Assembly: GCA_024236415.1 (NCBI GenBank)
Contig: JACKKN010000004.1
Coordinates: 124,001 to 188,000, forward strand
Reading direction: 5' to 3'
Source: Hyphomicrobiales bacterium
GTDB lineage: Bacteria; Pseudomonadota; Alphaproteobacteria; Rhodospirillales; JACKKN01
Length of the DNA: 64,000 bases
This document shows positions 1-8,098 of the stretch, in pieces. Both the position numbers and the translations under genes were made by a program. The notes beneath the pieces are model-generated. The model saw only the letters and a program-made list of their open reading frames with translations, was not told the DNA's origin and did no database searches. Position 1 is the first letter of the stretch. The number at the start of each line of letters is the position of its first letter.

Positions 1-271
1 CCCACTCCATGCCCGTCAGCACCCCCGCCAGGGGGCCGGCGAAATCCGCGATCACGTCTGCGACCACGGGAAGATCATAGGCCGCGAACCGGGCCGGGTC
101 GCCGGCGGCGTTGATGACCAGGTGGTCGACCTGGGGCCGGGCCCGCTCGACCACCCGGTCCATGATCGGGCGCCCGCCCAGCAGGCGCAGCCCCTTGTCG
201 CCGCCGCCGAAGCGGCGCGCCTGGCCGCCGGCCAGCAGCAGGCCCAGGGTCTCGCCCACGGGACCGCTCAT
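1..271 (-). CDS. mobA: Molybdenum cofactor guanylyltransferase MobA (partial, C-terminus beyond window edge)
   Basis: Transfers GMP from GTP to molybdopterin to make the bis-MGD form of the cofactor in the cytoplasm. The N-terminal 90 residues are visible. They start with the nucleotidyltransferase signature LLLAGGQARRFGGGDKGL and continue through a GRPIMDRV segment and an ADFAGPLAGVLTG segment, all typical of MobA. The ATG at 271 overlaps the fdhD stop as ATGA, so the two are translationally coupled. This fits a shared role in maturing formate-dehydrogenase-type molybdo/tungsto-enzymes. The 3' end lies outside the window, so length and integrity cannot be judged. Confidence 0.9.
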   Translation of the reverse strand, partial: MSGPVGETLGLLLAGGQARRFGGGDKGLRLLGGRPIMDRVVERARPQVDHLVINAAGDPARFAAYDLPVVADVIADFAGPLAGVLTGMEW

Positions 272-1143
272 CGCGCGCCCTTGCGCTGCATGTGCTCGGG
301 CTCGTCCTCGACCTGGGCGTGGTCGGCGTCGAACACGATGCGGTGCTCGCCGGCGAGGGCGATGAACCGCCGGCCGCGGGCCCGGCCGACCAGGGTCAGG
401 CCGGCCTTGCGCGCCAGCTCCACACCCCAGGCCGTGAAGCCCGAGCGCGAAACCAGGATGGGAATGCCCATCTGCACGGTCTTCAGCACCATCTCGCTGG
501 TCAGGCGGCCGGTGGTGTAGAACACCTTGTCCTCGCCCGACATGTGGTTCAGGTACATGTAGCCGGCGATCTTGTCGACGGCGTTGTGGCGGCCCACGTC
601 CTCGACGTACAGCAGCGGCCGGTCGCCGCGGCACAGCACGCAGCCATGGATGGCGCCGGCGCCCAGGTACAGGCTGGGCGCGGTGTTGATCTTCTTGACC
701 AGGGCGTACAGGTCCGAGGTGCGCAGCCTGACGTCGTCCGACAGGGTGACGGACTCGAACTTCTCCATCACGTCGCCGAACACCGTGCCCTGGGCGCAGC
801 CCGAGGTCAGGGTCTTCTTCTTCAGCTTGTCCTCGAAATTGGTCTGCCGCGCCGTGCGCACCACCACCACGTCGATGTCCGGGTCGTACTCGACGGCGGT
901 GATCTCGTCGTCGTCCAGCAGCATGTTCTGGTTCACCAGGTAGCCCACGGCCAGGTATTCGGGATAGTCGCCGATGGTCATCATGGTGACGATCTCGCGC
1001 CCGTTCAGGAACAGGGTCAGGGGCCGCTCGACCGTGACCGAGGTGGTGATGGGCGTGCCGTCCTGGTCGATGCCCTCGACCCGGCGGGTCAGCCGCGGGT
1101 CGTCGGGGTCCGGCTTGACGATGAATTCGGCCTGGTCGTCCAT
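268..1143 (-). CDS. fdhD: Formate dehydrogenase accessory protein FdhD (sulfurtransferase)
   Basis: FdhD passes sulfur from a cysteine desulfurase to the molybdenum/tungsten cofactor, which formate dehydrogenases need for activity. The 291-residue protein has the family core: SGCAQGT, GAIHGCVLC and the EDVGRHNAVDKIAG signature. The ATG at 1143 was chosen over upstream starts because GGGAGG sits 8 nt before it. The usual FdhD sulfur-transfer motif is CxxC; here the first Cys is present but the second position is Gly (CAQG). A different C-x-x-C (CVLC) occurs further on. It is divergent from tupB and coupled to mobA. Confidence 0.92.
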   Translation of the reverse strand: MDDQAEFIVKPDPDDPRLTRRVEGIDQDGTPITTSVTVERPLTLFLNGREIVTMMTIGDYPEYLAVGYLVNQNMLLDDDEITAVEYDPDIDVVVVRTARQTNFEDKLKKKTLTSGCAQGTVFGDVMEKFESVTLSDDVRLRTSDLYALVKKINTAPSLYLGAGAIHGCVLCRGDRPLLYVEDVGRHNAVDKIAGYMYLNHMSGEDKVFYTTGRLTSEMVLKTVQMGIPILVSRSGFTAWGVELARKAGLTLVGRARGRRFIALAGEHRIVFDADHAQVEDEPEHMQRKGAR

Positions 1144-1320
1144 GTGGTTTGCCTCCCGTGTTCCCCTGCATATAGGGAATTCCCCCGGGGGAGCGCCAGT
1201 CAATTCCGATACCGTTATGCTTGCCACGTCCTAGCGGATTGTGCTTGAAATCCGGGAACCAGAAAAAAATCAAGGCGGCGGCCGGACGGAATGCGGCCGC
1301 CCGATCGGTGGGGAGGCCCC

Positions 1321-2025
1321 GTGAACGATTTTTCCGACGCCCTGTCCTCGGCGCTGCTGCTGCTGCTGCACTGGGAGCGGGACCTGGCCGAGATCGTCGC
1401 CCTGTCGCTGCGGGTCAGCCTGACGGCGGTGGTCATGGCGGCGGTCATCGGCATGCCCCTGGGGGCGGCCCTGGCCCTGTTCCGCTTTCCCGGGCGCCAG
1501 GCCCTGGTGGTGCTGACCAGCGCCCTCATGGGGCTGCCGCCGGTGGTGGTGGGGCTGATCGTCTACCTGCTGCTGTCGCGCTCGGGCGCGCTGGGCGTGC
1601 TGGGCCTGCTGTTCACCCCCACCGCCATGATCATCGCCCAGGTGACCCTGATCACCCCCATCATCGCCGCCCTGGTGCGCCAGGTGATCGAGGACCTGTG
1701 GCAGGAGTACGCCGAGCAGCTCCGCTCCCTCGGCGCCGGGCCGGCGCGGGCCCTGCCGACCCTGCTGTGGGACGCCCGCTTCTCCCTGATCACCGCCTTC
1801 CTGGCCGGCTTCGGCCGCGCCAGCGCCGAGGTCGGTGCGGTGATGATCGTCGGCGGCAACATCGACCACGTGACCCGGGTCATGACCACGGCCATCGCCC
1901 TGGAGGTCAGCAAGGGCGACCTGGCCCTGGCCCTGGGGCTGGGCATCGTGCTGATCACGCTGTCCATCGCCGTCAACGCCACCGCCTTCCTGGTCAAGGA
2001 GCGGGCGCTCAGGAGGCAGGCATGA
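1321..2025 (+). CDS. tupB: Tungstate ABC transporter permease, TupB-type
   Basis: Inner-membrane permease of an oxyanion importer, probably for tungstate. The 234-residue protein has several hydrophobic segments and the cytoplasmic EAA-type loop EYAEQLRSLGAGPARAL that docks the ATPase. The GTG at 1321 is preceded by GGGGAGG, and its stop overlaps tupC as ATGA. The TupB rather than ModB reading rests on overall sequence character and on the neighbours fdhD, mobA and moaA, which serve Mo/W enzymes. No substrate-binding protein (TupA) gene is present on either side, so the importer is incomplete locally. Confidence 0.85.
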   Translation: MNDFSDALSSALLLLLHWERDLAEIVALSLRVSLTAVVMAAVIGMPLGAALALFRFPGRQALVVLTSALMGLPPVVVGLIVYLLLSRSGALGVLGLLFTPTAMIIAQVTLITPIIAALVRQVIEDLWQEYAEQLRSLGAGPARALPTLLWDARFSLITAFLAGFGRASAEVGAVMIVGGNIDHVTRVMTTAIALEVSKGDLALALGLGIVLITLSIAVNATAFLVKERALRRQA

Positions 2026-2810
2026 CCGGCGGCGACGGCGAATCCATTCTGCCTCTGGAGCTGCAGGACGTCTGCTACGAGGCCGGCGGCAAGCGCCTGA
2101 TCAAGGACATGAACTTCCGCCTGGAGGGCGACCGCACGACCATGGTCCTGGGCCCCAACGGCGCCGGCAAGAGCCTGCTGCTGCGCCTGTGCCACGGCCT
2201 GCTGCGGCCGGCGGCGGGGCGGGTGGTGTGGCACGGCGCCGGCGGCGGCGACCCGGCCCGGCACCAGGCCATGGTGTTCCAGCGCCCGGTCATGCTGCGC
2301 CGCTCGGCGGCGGCCAACGTGGACTACGCGCTCGCCCTGCGCGGCCTGGCGCGGGCCGAACGGGCGGCGCGGGTGGAGGACGCGCTGGACCACACCGGCC
2401 TCAAGCGCCTGGCCGGGCATCCGGCCCGGGTGCTGTCCTTCGGCGAGCAGCAGCGCCTGGCCCTGGCCCGGATCTGGGCCCTGCGGCCCCAGGTCCTGTT
2501 CCTGGACGAGCCCACCGCCAGCCTGGACCCGGCCGCCACCCATTCGGTCGAGCAGATCGTCACCGCCCTGCGCGGGCGCGGCACCCGCATCGTCATGACC
2601 ACCCACGACCTGGGCCAGGCCAAGCGCCTGGGCGACGAGGTGCTGTTCCTGCACCGCGGCCGCCTGCTGGAGCGGTCCCCGGCGGCGGACTTCTTCGCCG
2701 GGCCGCAGAACGACCTGGCGCAGATGTTCGTGGCCGGCGAGCTGTTGTGGTGGCGGCGCCAGAAGCGCAAACTGCCCACCGACGTGGACCCCCGGGAGGG
2801 ACCCCGATGA
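2022..2810 (+). CDS. tupC: Tungstate ABC transporter ATP-binding protein, TupC-type
   Basis: ATPase that powers the TupB permease. The 262-residue protein has Walker A GPNGAGKS, a Q-loop (MVFQRP), an ABC signature in the variant form LSFGEQQRLALAR, Walker B VLFLDEP and a switch His (MTTHD). The ATG overlaps the tupB stop and its own stop overlaps the next gene as ATGA. All three genes are therefore likely one transcript. Substrate assignment depends on TupB and the Mo/W gene context; molybdate cannot be excluded. Confidence 0.87.
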   Translation: MTGGDGESILPLELQDVCYEAGGKRLIKDMNFRLEGDRTTMVLGPNGAGKSLLLRLCHGLLRPAAGRVVWHGAGGGDPARHQAMVFQRPVMLRRSAAANVDYALALRGLARAERAARVEDALDHTGLKRLAGHPARVLSFGEQQRLALARIWALRPQVLFLDEPTASLDPAATHSVEQIVTALRGRGTRIVMTTHDLGQAKRLGDEVLFLHRGRLLERSPAADFFAGPQNDLAQMFVAGELLWWRRQKRKLPTDVDPREGPR

Positions 2811-3640
2811 CCGACCCCGCCATCCCCCGGCTGACGGCCCCGCCGGGCGCCTGCGACACCCACTTCCACATCTACGAGCCGCAATACCCGCTGGCCGCCA
2901 CCGCCGCCCTGCCGGCGCCGCCGGCGGCCACCTTCGCCGACTACGCCCGGGTCAGGGCGCGGCTGGGGATCGAGCGCACGGTGGTGGTGCAGCCCACGGC
3001 CTATGGCGCCGACAACCGCTGCACCATGGCGGCGGTGGCCGCCTTCGGCCCGTCGTCGCGGGCCGTGGTGGTGGTCGACCCGTCGGTGGGCGACGCCGAG
3101 CTGGCCGACCTGACCGCCCGCGGCGCGCGCGGCATCCGCTTCTTCTTCCTGCCCGGCGGCGCCCTGCCGTTCGAGGTGCTGGACGAGATGGCGGCGCGGG
3201 TCCGCGACCACGGCTGGCACGTGCAGATGCAGCTGGACGGCAACCTGCTGCCCGACTACGAGGCGGCCTTCGCCCGCCTGCCGGGCGGCCTGGTGATCGA
3301 CCACGTGGGCCGGTTCCACGGCGGCGTGGCCCCCGACAGCCCGGCGTTCAAGTCCCTGCTGCGCCTGGTCGAGGGCGGCGACTGCTGGGTCAAGCTGAGC
3401 GCCCCCTACATGAGCACGCCCGAGGCCGGGCCCGGCTATCCCGCCGTCACCGCCTGCGCCCGCGACCTGGTGAAGACCGCGCCCGAACGCATGGTCTGGG
3501 CCAGCAACTGGCCCCACCCGGGGGTCGAGCCGCGCCCCGACGACGGGCCGCTGCTGGACCTGCTGCTGGCCTGGGCCGACGACGACGCCACCCGCCGCCG
3601 CATCCTGGTGGACAACCCGGCGGTTTTGTACGGGTTCTAG
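2807..3640 (+). CDS. Amidohydrolase family protein (COG3618-like metal-dependent hydrolase)
   Basis: A 277-residue TIM-barrel hydrolase of the group that includes 2-pyrone-4,6-dicarboxylate lactonase. It has the N-terminal metal motif CDTHFHIY, a conserved DHVGR segment and the C-terminal WASNWPHPG signature. The true substrate cannot be read from sequence; a lactone or related cyclic ester is the family expectation. It overlaps tupC by ATGA, so it is co-translated with the transporter, although no link to tungsten is known. No clear terminator follows: the GC hairpin at about 3681-3698 lacks a T-run. Confidence 0.8.
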   Translation: MTDPAIPRLTAPPGACDTHFHIYEPQYPLAATAALPAPPAATFADYARVRARLGIERTVVVQPTAYGADNRCTMAAVAAFGPSSRAVVVVDPSVGDAELADLTARGARGIRFFFLPGGALPFEVLDEMAARVRDHGWHVQMQLDGNLLPDYEAAFARLPGGLVIDHVGRFHGGVAPDSPAFKSLLRLVEGGDCWVKLSAPYMSTPEAGPGYPAVTACARDLVKTAPERMVWASNWPHPGVEPRPDDGPLLDLLLAWADDDATRRRILVDNPAVLYGF

Positions 3641-3714
3641 CGCTCTTTCCCCGCCCTCGCCCTCGCCCTCGCCCCTTGGTGCGGCCGGGGCAGGCCCGGC
3701 ACCGCCGTGCATTC

Positions 3715-3830
3715 AAAATAAAATCCATTTACTTAAAATTTTATACTTATTTATTGGCATATAATTATTTTGAATTATTGTCGTGATTCAATCATCATTG
3801 TAATGCTTGTAAATAGTATTCCTGCCCGCA
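3715..3830 (+). promoter_or_regulatory. AT-rich upstream region, probable promoter of the 3877 gene
   Basis: This stretch is strikingly A+T rich compared with everything around it. It holds an ATAATT/AATTAT inverted repeat near 3761-3778. A possible sigma-70 arrangement is TTGTCG at 3778 with TAATGC at 3801 (17-nt spacer). The -10 match is weak, so the exact start is uncertain, but the location just before an isolated gene supports promoter function. Confidence 0.4.
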
Positions 3831-3876
3831 AGGGAACGCCGACCGCGACCTTGGGGTCAACAAGAGGACATCCGGT

Positions 3877-4485
3877 ATGCGACACGACTCTCCGACGAAG
3901 GGAATCAGAAACGCCCTCGGCGCCCTGTGCGTCGCCGTCATGGCCACCGCGCCCATGGCCTTCGACGCCGCCGCGCAGCCCCTGGGCGCCGACGCGGCGC
4001 ACCGCCAGGGCGAGGTCCCGCGCATGCTGTCCCAGATCGGGGCGCAACGCGCCGCGGTGCAGCATTTCGTCCGCGCCGGCGACCGCGTGTCGTCGGCCCT
4101 GCTGGCCACCTACGAGCACGCCACCCGCCGCTGGCGCGAGCTGTCCGACCGGGCGCTCGACCTGAACGCCACCATCGTCGACCTGGAACGGGTGCTGACC
4201 CAGGCGCCGCCGCAGCGCGGCCAGGGCGCCGCGCACCTGCGCCGGTTGGGCCGCGAGCTTGCCTCGGCGCAGTTGGAGCTGGACCAGATCGAGGACATGG
4301 CCGCGGCCTACGAGGGGCTGCGGGCCGAGACCCTGGCCGCCATGGCCGACGGCCCGGTCAGCGACAACCAGGTCGCCGAGCTGGACCGCCTGCTGGGCCT
4401 GGACCGCATGGACATGGAGTTCGCCTCCGGCCCCGACGTCGACGAACAGCCGCCCGCCGTGGGCCCGGTGCCGCCGCGGCCCTGA
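3877..4485 (+). CDS. Hypothetical exported helical protein
   Basis: A 202-residue protein not recognised as any named family. The N-terminus reads as a Sec signal peptide (basic residues, then a hydrophobic stretch around residues 14-30, ending in AAAQP). The rest is rich in Leu, Ala, Glu and Arg with heptad-like spacing, suggesting helical or coiled-coil structure. The C-terminus is Pro-rich (PPAVGPVPPRP). It has its own upstream AT-rich region and a strong terminator at 4545-4574, so it is probably monocistronic. It lies between tungstate transport and moaA genes, with no evidence of a role in either. Confidence 0.65.
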   Translation: MRHDSPTKGIRNALGALCVAVMATAPMAFDAAAQPLGADAAHRQGEVPRMLSQIGAQRAAVQHFVRAGDRVSSALLATYEHATRRWRELSDRALDLNATIVDLERVLTQAPPQRGQGAAHLRRLGRELASAQLELDQIEDMAAAYEGLRAETLAAMADGPVSDNQVAELDRLLGLDRMDMEFASGPDVDEQPPAVGPVPPRP

Positions 4486-4507
4486 GCCCGGCCCCGAACC
4501 CGACCAT

Positions 4508-4546
4508 CAATCCCGACAGACAATCCCGACTGACAATCCCGACTGG
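4508..4546. repeat. Three tandem copies of a 13-bp unit
   Basis: The unit CAATCCCGAC plus a 3-base linker (AGA, TGA, TGG) occurs three times without gaps. The last copy abuts the left arm of the terminator that follows. It may be slippage-prone DNA; no function is evident. Confidence 0.75.
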
Positions 4547-4574
4547 CGGGGCGCCCATGCGCCCCGCCGCTTTT
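4545..4574 (+). terminator. Rho-independent terminator after the 3877 gene
   Basis: A perfect 10-bp stem (GGCGGGGCGC / GCGCCCCGCC) with a 4-nt loop CCAT is followed by GCTTTT. It separates the exported protein gene from moaA. Confidence 0.85.
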
Positions 4575-4630
4575 CGTGCCGCGGGCTGGCGGAAAAACCA
4601 CACGGAACTTGGGGGCGAATTCTCCGCCGC

Positions 4631-4659
4631 TTGCAGGTATCCTGGCCCGTCGTTATATA
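4631..4659 (+). promoter_or_regulatory. Candidate sigma-70 promoter of moaA
   Basis: TTGCAG at 4631-4636 and TATATA at 4654-4659 are separated by exactly 17 nt. Transcription would begin near 4666, leaving a leader of about 78 nt. The -35 match is partial. Confidence 0.5.
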
Positions 4660-4676
4660 CGGCTTGATCTAACGCT

Positions 4677-4707
4677 CGGGCCCCCTGGCATCGGCGCCAC
4701 GGGCCCG
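4677..4707 (+). other. Stable hairpin in the moaA leader
   Basis: CGGGCCC at 4677-4683 pairs with GGGCCCG at 4701-4707, with an inner TGGC/GCCA helix. It sits inside the predicted 5' leader of moaA. It could be an RNA control element or simply GC-rich structure; no known riboswitch consensus was recognised. Confidence 0.4.
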
Positions 4708-4743
4708 GCGTGCGGCAGGCCGGGCAGGCACAGCGGAGCCCCC

Positions 4744-5733
4744 ATGATCGACCCGTTCGGGCGCACCATCACCTATCTGCGCGTTTCGGTGACGGACCGC
4801 TGCGACTTCCGCTGCGTCTACTGCATGGCCGAGGATATGACCTTCCTGCCCAAGCAGGACGTGCTCAGCCTGGAGGAGCTGGACCGCCTGTGCAGCGCCT
4901 TCGTCAAGCGCGGGCTGAAGAAGCTGCGCCTGACCGGCGGCGAGCCCCTGGTCCGGCGCAACATCATGACCCTGATCCGCTCCCTGTCGCGGCACCTGGA
5001 CAGCGGCGAGCTGCGCGAGCTGACCCTGACCACCAACGGCAGCCAGCTCGCCCGCTACGCCCAGGACCTGGCGGCCTGCGGCGTGCGCCGCATCAACGTG
5101 TCCATGGATTCCCTCGACCCCGCCAAGTTCAGCGCCATCACCCGCGGCCGCGGCCGCCTGGACAAGGTGCTGGCCGGCCTGGACGCGGCCCGCGCCGCCG
5201 GCCTGAAGGTGAAGATCAACGCCGTCGCCATGAAGGACTTCAACGACGACGAGATCGACGACCTGATCGCCTGGTGCGGCGGCCAGGGCTTCGACATCAC
5301 CTTCATCGAGACCATGCCCATGGGCGACATCGACGGCTACCGCACCGACCAGTACCTGCCCCTGACCCAGGTGCGCGAACGCCTGGAGAAGACCTGGACC
5401 CTGACCCCCAGCACGCTCGACACGGGCGGCCCGTCCAAGTACGTGGACGTGGCCGAGACGGGCCAGCGGGTGGGCTTCATCACGCCCATGTCCAACCACT
5501 TCTGCGACACCTGCAACCGGGTCCGCCTGACCTGCACGGGCACGCTCTTCATGTGCCTGGGCCAGGAGGACGCCGCCGACCTGCGCGGCCCCCTGCGCCA
5601 GGGAGAGAGCGACGAGCCCCTGCTGGCGGCCATCGACGCCGCCATCGCCCGCAAGCCGCGCGGCCACGACTTCGTCATCGACCACAACAACCGCCCCGCC
5701 GTGGCCCGCCACATGAGCGTCACCGGCGGCTAG
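4744..5733 (+). CDS. moaA: GTP 3',8-cyclase MoaA
   Basis: Radical-SAM enzyme of the first step of molybdopterin synthesis, converting GTP to 3',8-cyclo-GTP. The 329-residue protein has the N-terminal cluster motif CDFRCVYCM (CxxxCxxC), the SAM-binding LTGGEPLVR, and the C-terminal second cluster motif with [13 protein letters not shown] (Cys at the expected CxxC...C spacing). It ends in SVTGG, keeping the di-glycine tail needed for activity. The ATG at 4744 begins the conserved [20 protein letters not shown] block. MoaC, MoaD and MoaE are not in the window. Confidence 0.96.
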   Translation: MIDPFGRTITYLRVSVTDRCDFRCVYCMAEDMTFLPKQDVLSLEELDRLCSAFVKRGLKKLRLTGGEPLVRRNIMTLIRSLSRHLDSGELRELTLTTNGSQLARYAQDLAACGVRRINVSMDSLDPAKFSAITRGRGRLDKVLAGLDAARAAGLKVKINAVAMKDFNDDEIDDLIAWCGGQGFDITFIETMPMGDIDGYRTDQYLPLTQVRERLEKTWTLTPSTLDTGGPSKYVDVAETGQRVGFITPMSNHFCDTCNRVRLTCTGTLFMCLGQEDAADLRGPLRQGESDEPLLAAIDAAIARKPRGHDFVIDHNNRPAVARHMSVTGG

Positions 5734-5763
5734 GTTTCCCCTCGGCCCGCTCCACCGCAACAC

Positions 5764-5910
5764 GTCATCCCCGCGCAGGTGGGGATCCATTCCGCCTTCG
5801 TTTCCGGCCAACCGGCATGGGCCAACACTAGCCGAGTCTTCCGGCAAATCCGCTCGGTTGTCCTTGACCGCGTTGGTGACGGCATGGATTCCCGCCTTCG
5901 CGGGAATGAC
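5764..5910. repeat. Paired palindromic intergenic repeat (GTCATTCCCGCG type)
   Basis: A left unit starting GTCATCCCCGCG at 5764-5790 and a right unit ending GCGGGAATGAC at 5884-5910 are inverted copies of each other, flanking about 93 bp. Each unit also contains its own small hairpin. This motif family is common between genes of alphaproteobacteria. It lies between the convergent moaA and mnmC-like genes and may terminate both. Confidence 0.8.
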
Positions 5911-5921
5911 AATATAATTGT

Positions 5922-7187
5922 TTAAAAATAATTGATTGCGGTATTTTTCTGAGGTCCTTTCTTCAATTCCCGCACCAGGAACCGGGCCGGGTGCAGGGCG
6001 TCCAACAGGTCGGTTTCCACCGGCGCCGGGGTGCCCAGGACCAGGCTCGCCAGCACCTCCGCCGCCAGAGGCGCCGTCTGCAATCCCCGTGATCCGAACC
6101 CGCAGCAGGCGTAGAGCCCGGGCAGGTAGGGGGCCTCGGGATAGGTCTCGGCCGGCCGCCCGTGGCGCAGGTCGGCGTAGGCGGCGCGGTAGGCGGCGGC
6201 GTCGGGCAGGGGGCCCACCAGGGGCAGGCGGTCGGTGGTCACGGCGCGCAGGGCGGCGCGGCCGCCGGCCACGGTGCCGGGGTCGGCCAGGGCCTCCAGG
6301 TTGCGCCGGTGGTCGGCGTCGCGGACCCGGCGCCAGGCCCCGTCGGCGGGGTCGGCCCAGCGGTCGTAGGTGGCGCCGGCCACCCGCGCGGGGGCGCCGT
6401 GCCATTGCAATGCCGGGGTCTCGTAGGCGCCGGCCGAGACGGCGGCGCGCGGCGCGGTGCCGCCGTGCAGCAGGGTGATCTGGCCGCGGTTGGCGGTCAT
6501 GGCCAGGTCCGCCGCCGCCGCCAGGGCGCGGGCGAAGACCCCGTTGGCCAGCACCACGGCCCCCGCGTCGGCGACGGCCCGTCCCGCCCCGTCCAGCAGC
6601 GACCAGGCGCCGTCGGCCCGGCGCAGGGCCGCCACCTCCGCCCCCAGGCGCAGGTCCAGCCCCTCGGCCAGGGTGGCCACCAGGGTCCGGGGGAAGACCG
6701 TGCCGGCGCGCGGCAGCCACAGGCCGCCGTGGCGGTGCGCGCGCCCGGTCAGGTCCCGCGCCGCCGCCGCGTCGACCCGGGCCATGAGGCCGTCGGGCCA
6801 GGCGTAGCGGGCGGCCAGGTCGTCCTGGCGCGCCGCCTCGGCGCCGTCGCGGGCGGCCAGCAGCACGCCGGCGGCGGGGTGGCGGATGCGGTGGCCCCGG
6901 GCCTCCAGGGCATCCATCAGGTCCAGGGCGTGGCGGAAGGCGCGGTCATGGAAGCGGCCGCCGGCGCCGCCGTCCCGGGTCAGGCGCGGGGCGATGATCC
7001 CGGCCGGATTGCCCGACGCCTCGGCGGCCAGGACACCGTGGCGCTCCAGCACCACTACCCGCGCGCCGCCGCGGGCCAGGGCCCGGGCGGCGGCGGCGCC
7101 GGCCACCCCGCCGCCCACCACCGCCACCCGGGTCCCCGCCGGCAGCGGGTCGGGTCGGCGGAACCAGGGGGCGGGCGGCGCCGTCAA
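5922..7187 (-). CDS. FAD-dependent oxidoreductase, MnmC C-terminal-domain type
   Basis: A 421-residue FAD enzyme of the DAO superfamily. It has the dinucleotide-binding motif VAVVGGGVAGAAAARAL near the N-terminus and the MnmC-like segments GNPAGIIAPRLT and TTDRLPLVGPLPD. In bifunctional MnmC this domain removes the carboxymethyl group from cmnm5s2U34 of tRNA; the methyltransferase half is absent here. No ATG is available upstream of the FAD motif. A TTG at 7187 that overlaps the preceding gene's stop (TTGA) is the best start but has only a weak ribosome site. The C-terminal tail is unusually Lys/Asn-rich and runs into AT-rich DNA. Confidence 0.75.
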   Translation of the reverse strand: MTAPPAPWFRRPDPLPAGTRVAVVGGGVAGAAAARALARGGARVVVLERHGVLAAEASGNPAGIIAPRLTRDGGAGGRFHDRAFRHALDLMDALEARGHRIRHPAAGVLLAARDGAEAARQDDLAARYAWPDGLMARVDAAAARDLTGRAHRHGGLWLPRAGTVFPRTLVATLAEGLDLRLGAEVAALRRADGAWSLLDGAGRAVADAGAVVLANGVFARALAAAADLAMTANRGQITLLHGGTAPRAAVSAGAYETPALQWHGAPARVAGATYDRWADPADGAWRRVRDADHRRNLEALADPGTVAGGRAALRAVTTDRLPLVGPLPDAAAYRAAYADLRHGRPAETYPEAPYLPGLYACCGFGSRGLQTAPLAAEVLASLVLGTPAPVETDLLDALHPARFLVRELKKGPQKNTAINYF

Positions 7188-8098
7188 GCGGAACCCGACC
7201 GGGCCTTGCGGGCGCGGCTCTCGCGCAGGGTGATGTAGAGCGTGCTGGCGAAGATGATGGTGCCGCCGACCCAGCTCCACAGGTCAGGGAACTCGCCGAA
7301 GGCCAGGAAGCCGATGGCCGCGGCCCAGATCAGGCGGGTGAAGTCCACCGGCATCACCACCGAGGCGTCGGCACGCTTCATGGCCTCGGTGCCCAGGATC
7401 ATGGAGGTCGAGGCGAGCACCCCCATCAGCAGTCCGACGGCCAGTTGCGGCAGGGTCGGCGTGGTCCATACCAGGGCCGCCGGGATCGCCGTGAACACCA
7501 CCGCATAGACCGAGGAATAGAACACCAGCACCACGCTCAGGTCATGGCGCGACAGGATCTTGGTGGTGATGATGGAGATCGCCCAGATGCAGGTGCAGGC
7601 CAGCACCAGCCCGGCCCCGGCGCCGACGTTGGCGATGCCCGGGCGGATGATGATCAGCATCCCCAGGAAACCCACCAGGATGGCGCTCCAGCGGCGCAGG
7701 CCCACCCGCTCGCCCAGGAACAGGATGGCGGCGATGGTGGTGAAGATGACCACCGAAAACGAGATCGCGGTCGCCTCGGCCACCGGCATCACCGACAGGC
7801 TCATGTACCACAGCAGCATGGTGACGACGCCGGAGATGCCGCGCACCGCCTGCATGCCGGGCCGCTTGCTGCGGAACGCGGCGCGCCCGTGGCGCAGCAC
7901 CAGGGGCGTGATGAACAGCAGCGCCGCCACGTTGCGGAAGAAGGCGGCCTCGAAGGGGTGGACCTCCTGGGTCAGCCAGCGCGCCGCCACGTGGGCGGTG
8001 GACAGCAGCCCGGTGCTGGCCACCATCAGCAGGATGGCCGTGGTGCTGCCGGCCACCTTGCGTTGGGGTTCGGGGGACGCGGGCGGCGGCGTGTCCAT
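7184..8098 (-). CDS. DMT superfamily (EamA-type) transporter
   Basis: A 304-residue inner-membrane protein with about ten hydrophobic segments arranged as two EamA repeats, the usual size and design of drug/metabolite exporters. Conserved features include a Pro/Glu turn (MPVAEATAISF), FLGERVGLRRW at the end of the first repeat and FGEFPDLWSWVGG in the second. It starts with ATG immediately after the stop of the upstream oxidoreductase (TAG then ATG) and overlaps the MnmC-like gene at its end, so these minus-strand genes form one operon. The exported compound is unknown. Confidence 0.87.
   Translation of the reverse strand: MDTPPPASPEPQRKVAGSTTAILLMVASTGLLSTAHVAARWLTQEVHPFEAAFFRNVAALLFITPLVLRHGRAAFRSKRPGMQAVRGISGVVTMLLWYMSLSVMPVAEATAISFSVVIFTTIAAILFLGERVGLRRWSAILVGFLGMLIIIRPGIANVGAGAGLVLACTCIWAISIITTKILSRHDLSVVLVFYSSVYAVVFTAIPAALVWTTPTLPQLAVGLLMGVLASTSMILGTEAMKRADASVVMPVDFTRLIWAAAIGFLAFGEFPDLWSWVGGTIIFASTLYITLRESRARKARSGSA

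Noticed and set aside
3681..3698. A terminator after the amidohydrolase
   Set aside because: The stem is only 6 bp and no T-run follows.
5764..5910. A CRISPR-like or mobile-element reading of the paired repeat
   Set aside because: Only two inverted units with no regular spacer series and no transposase; it fits a REP-type intergenic palindrome.
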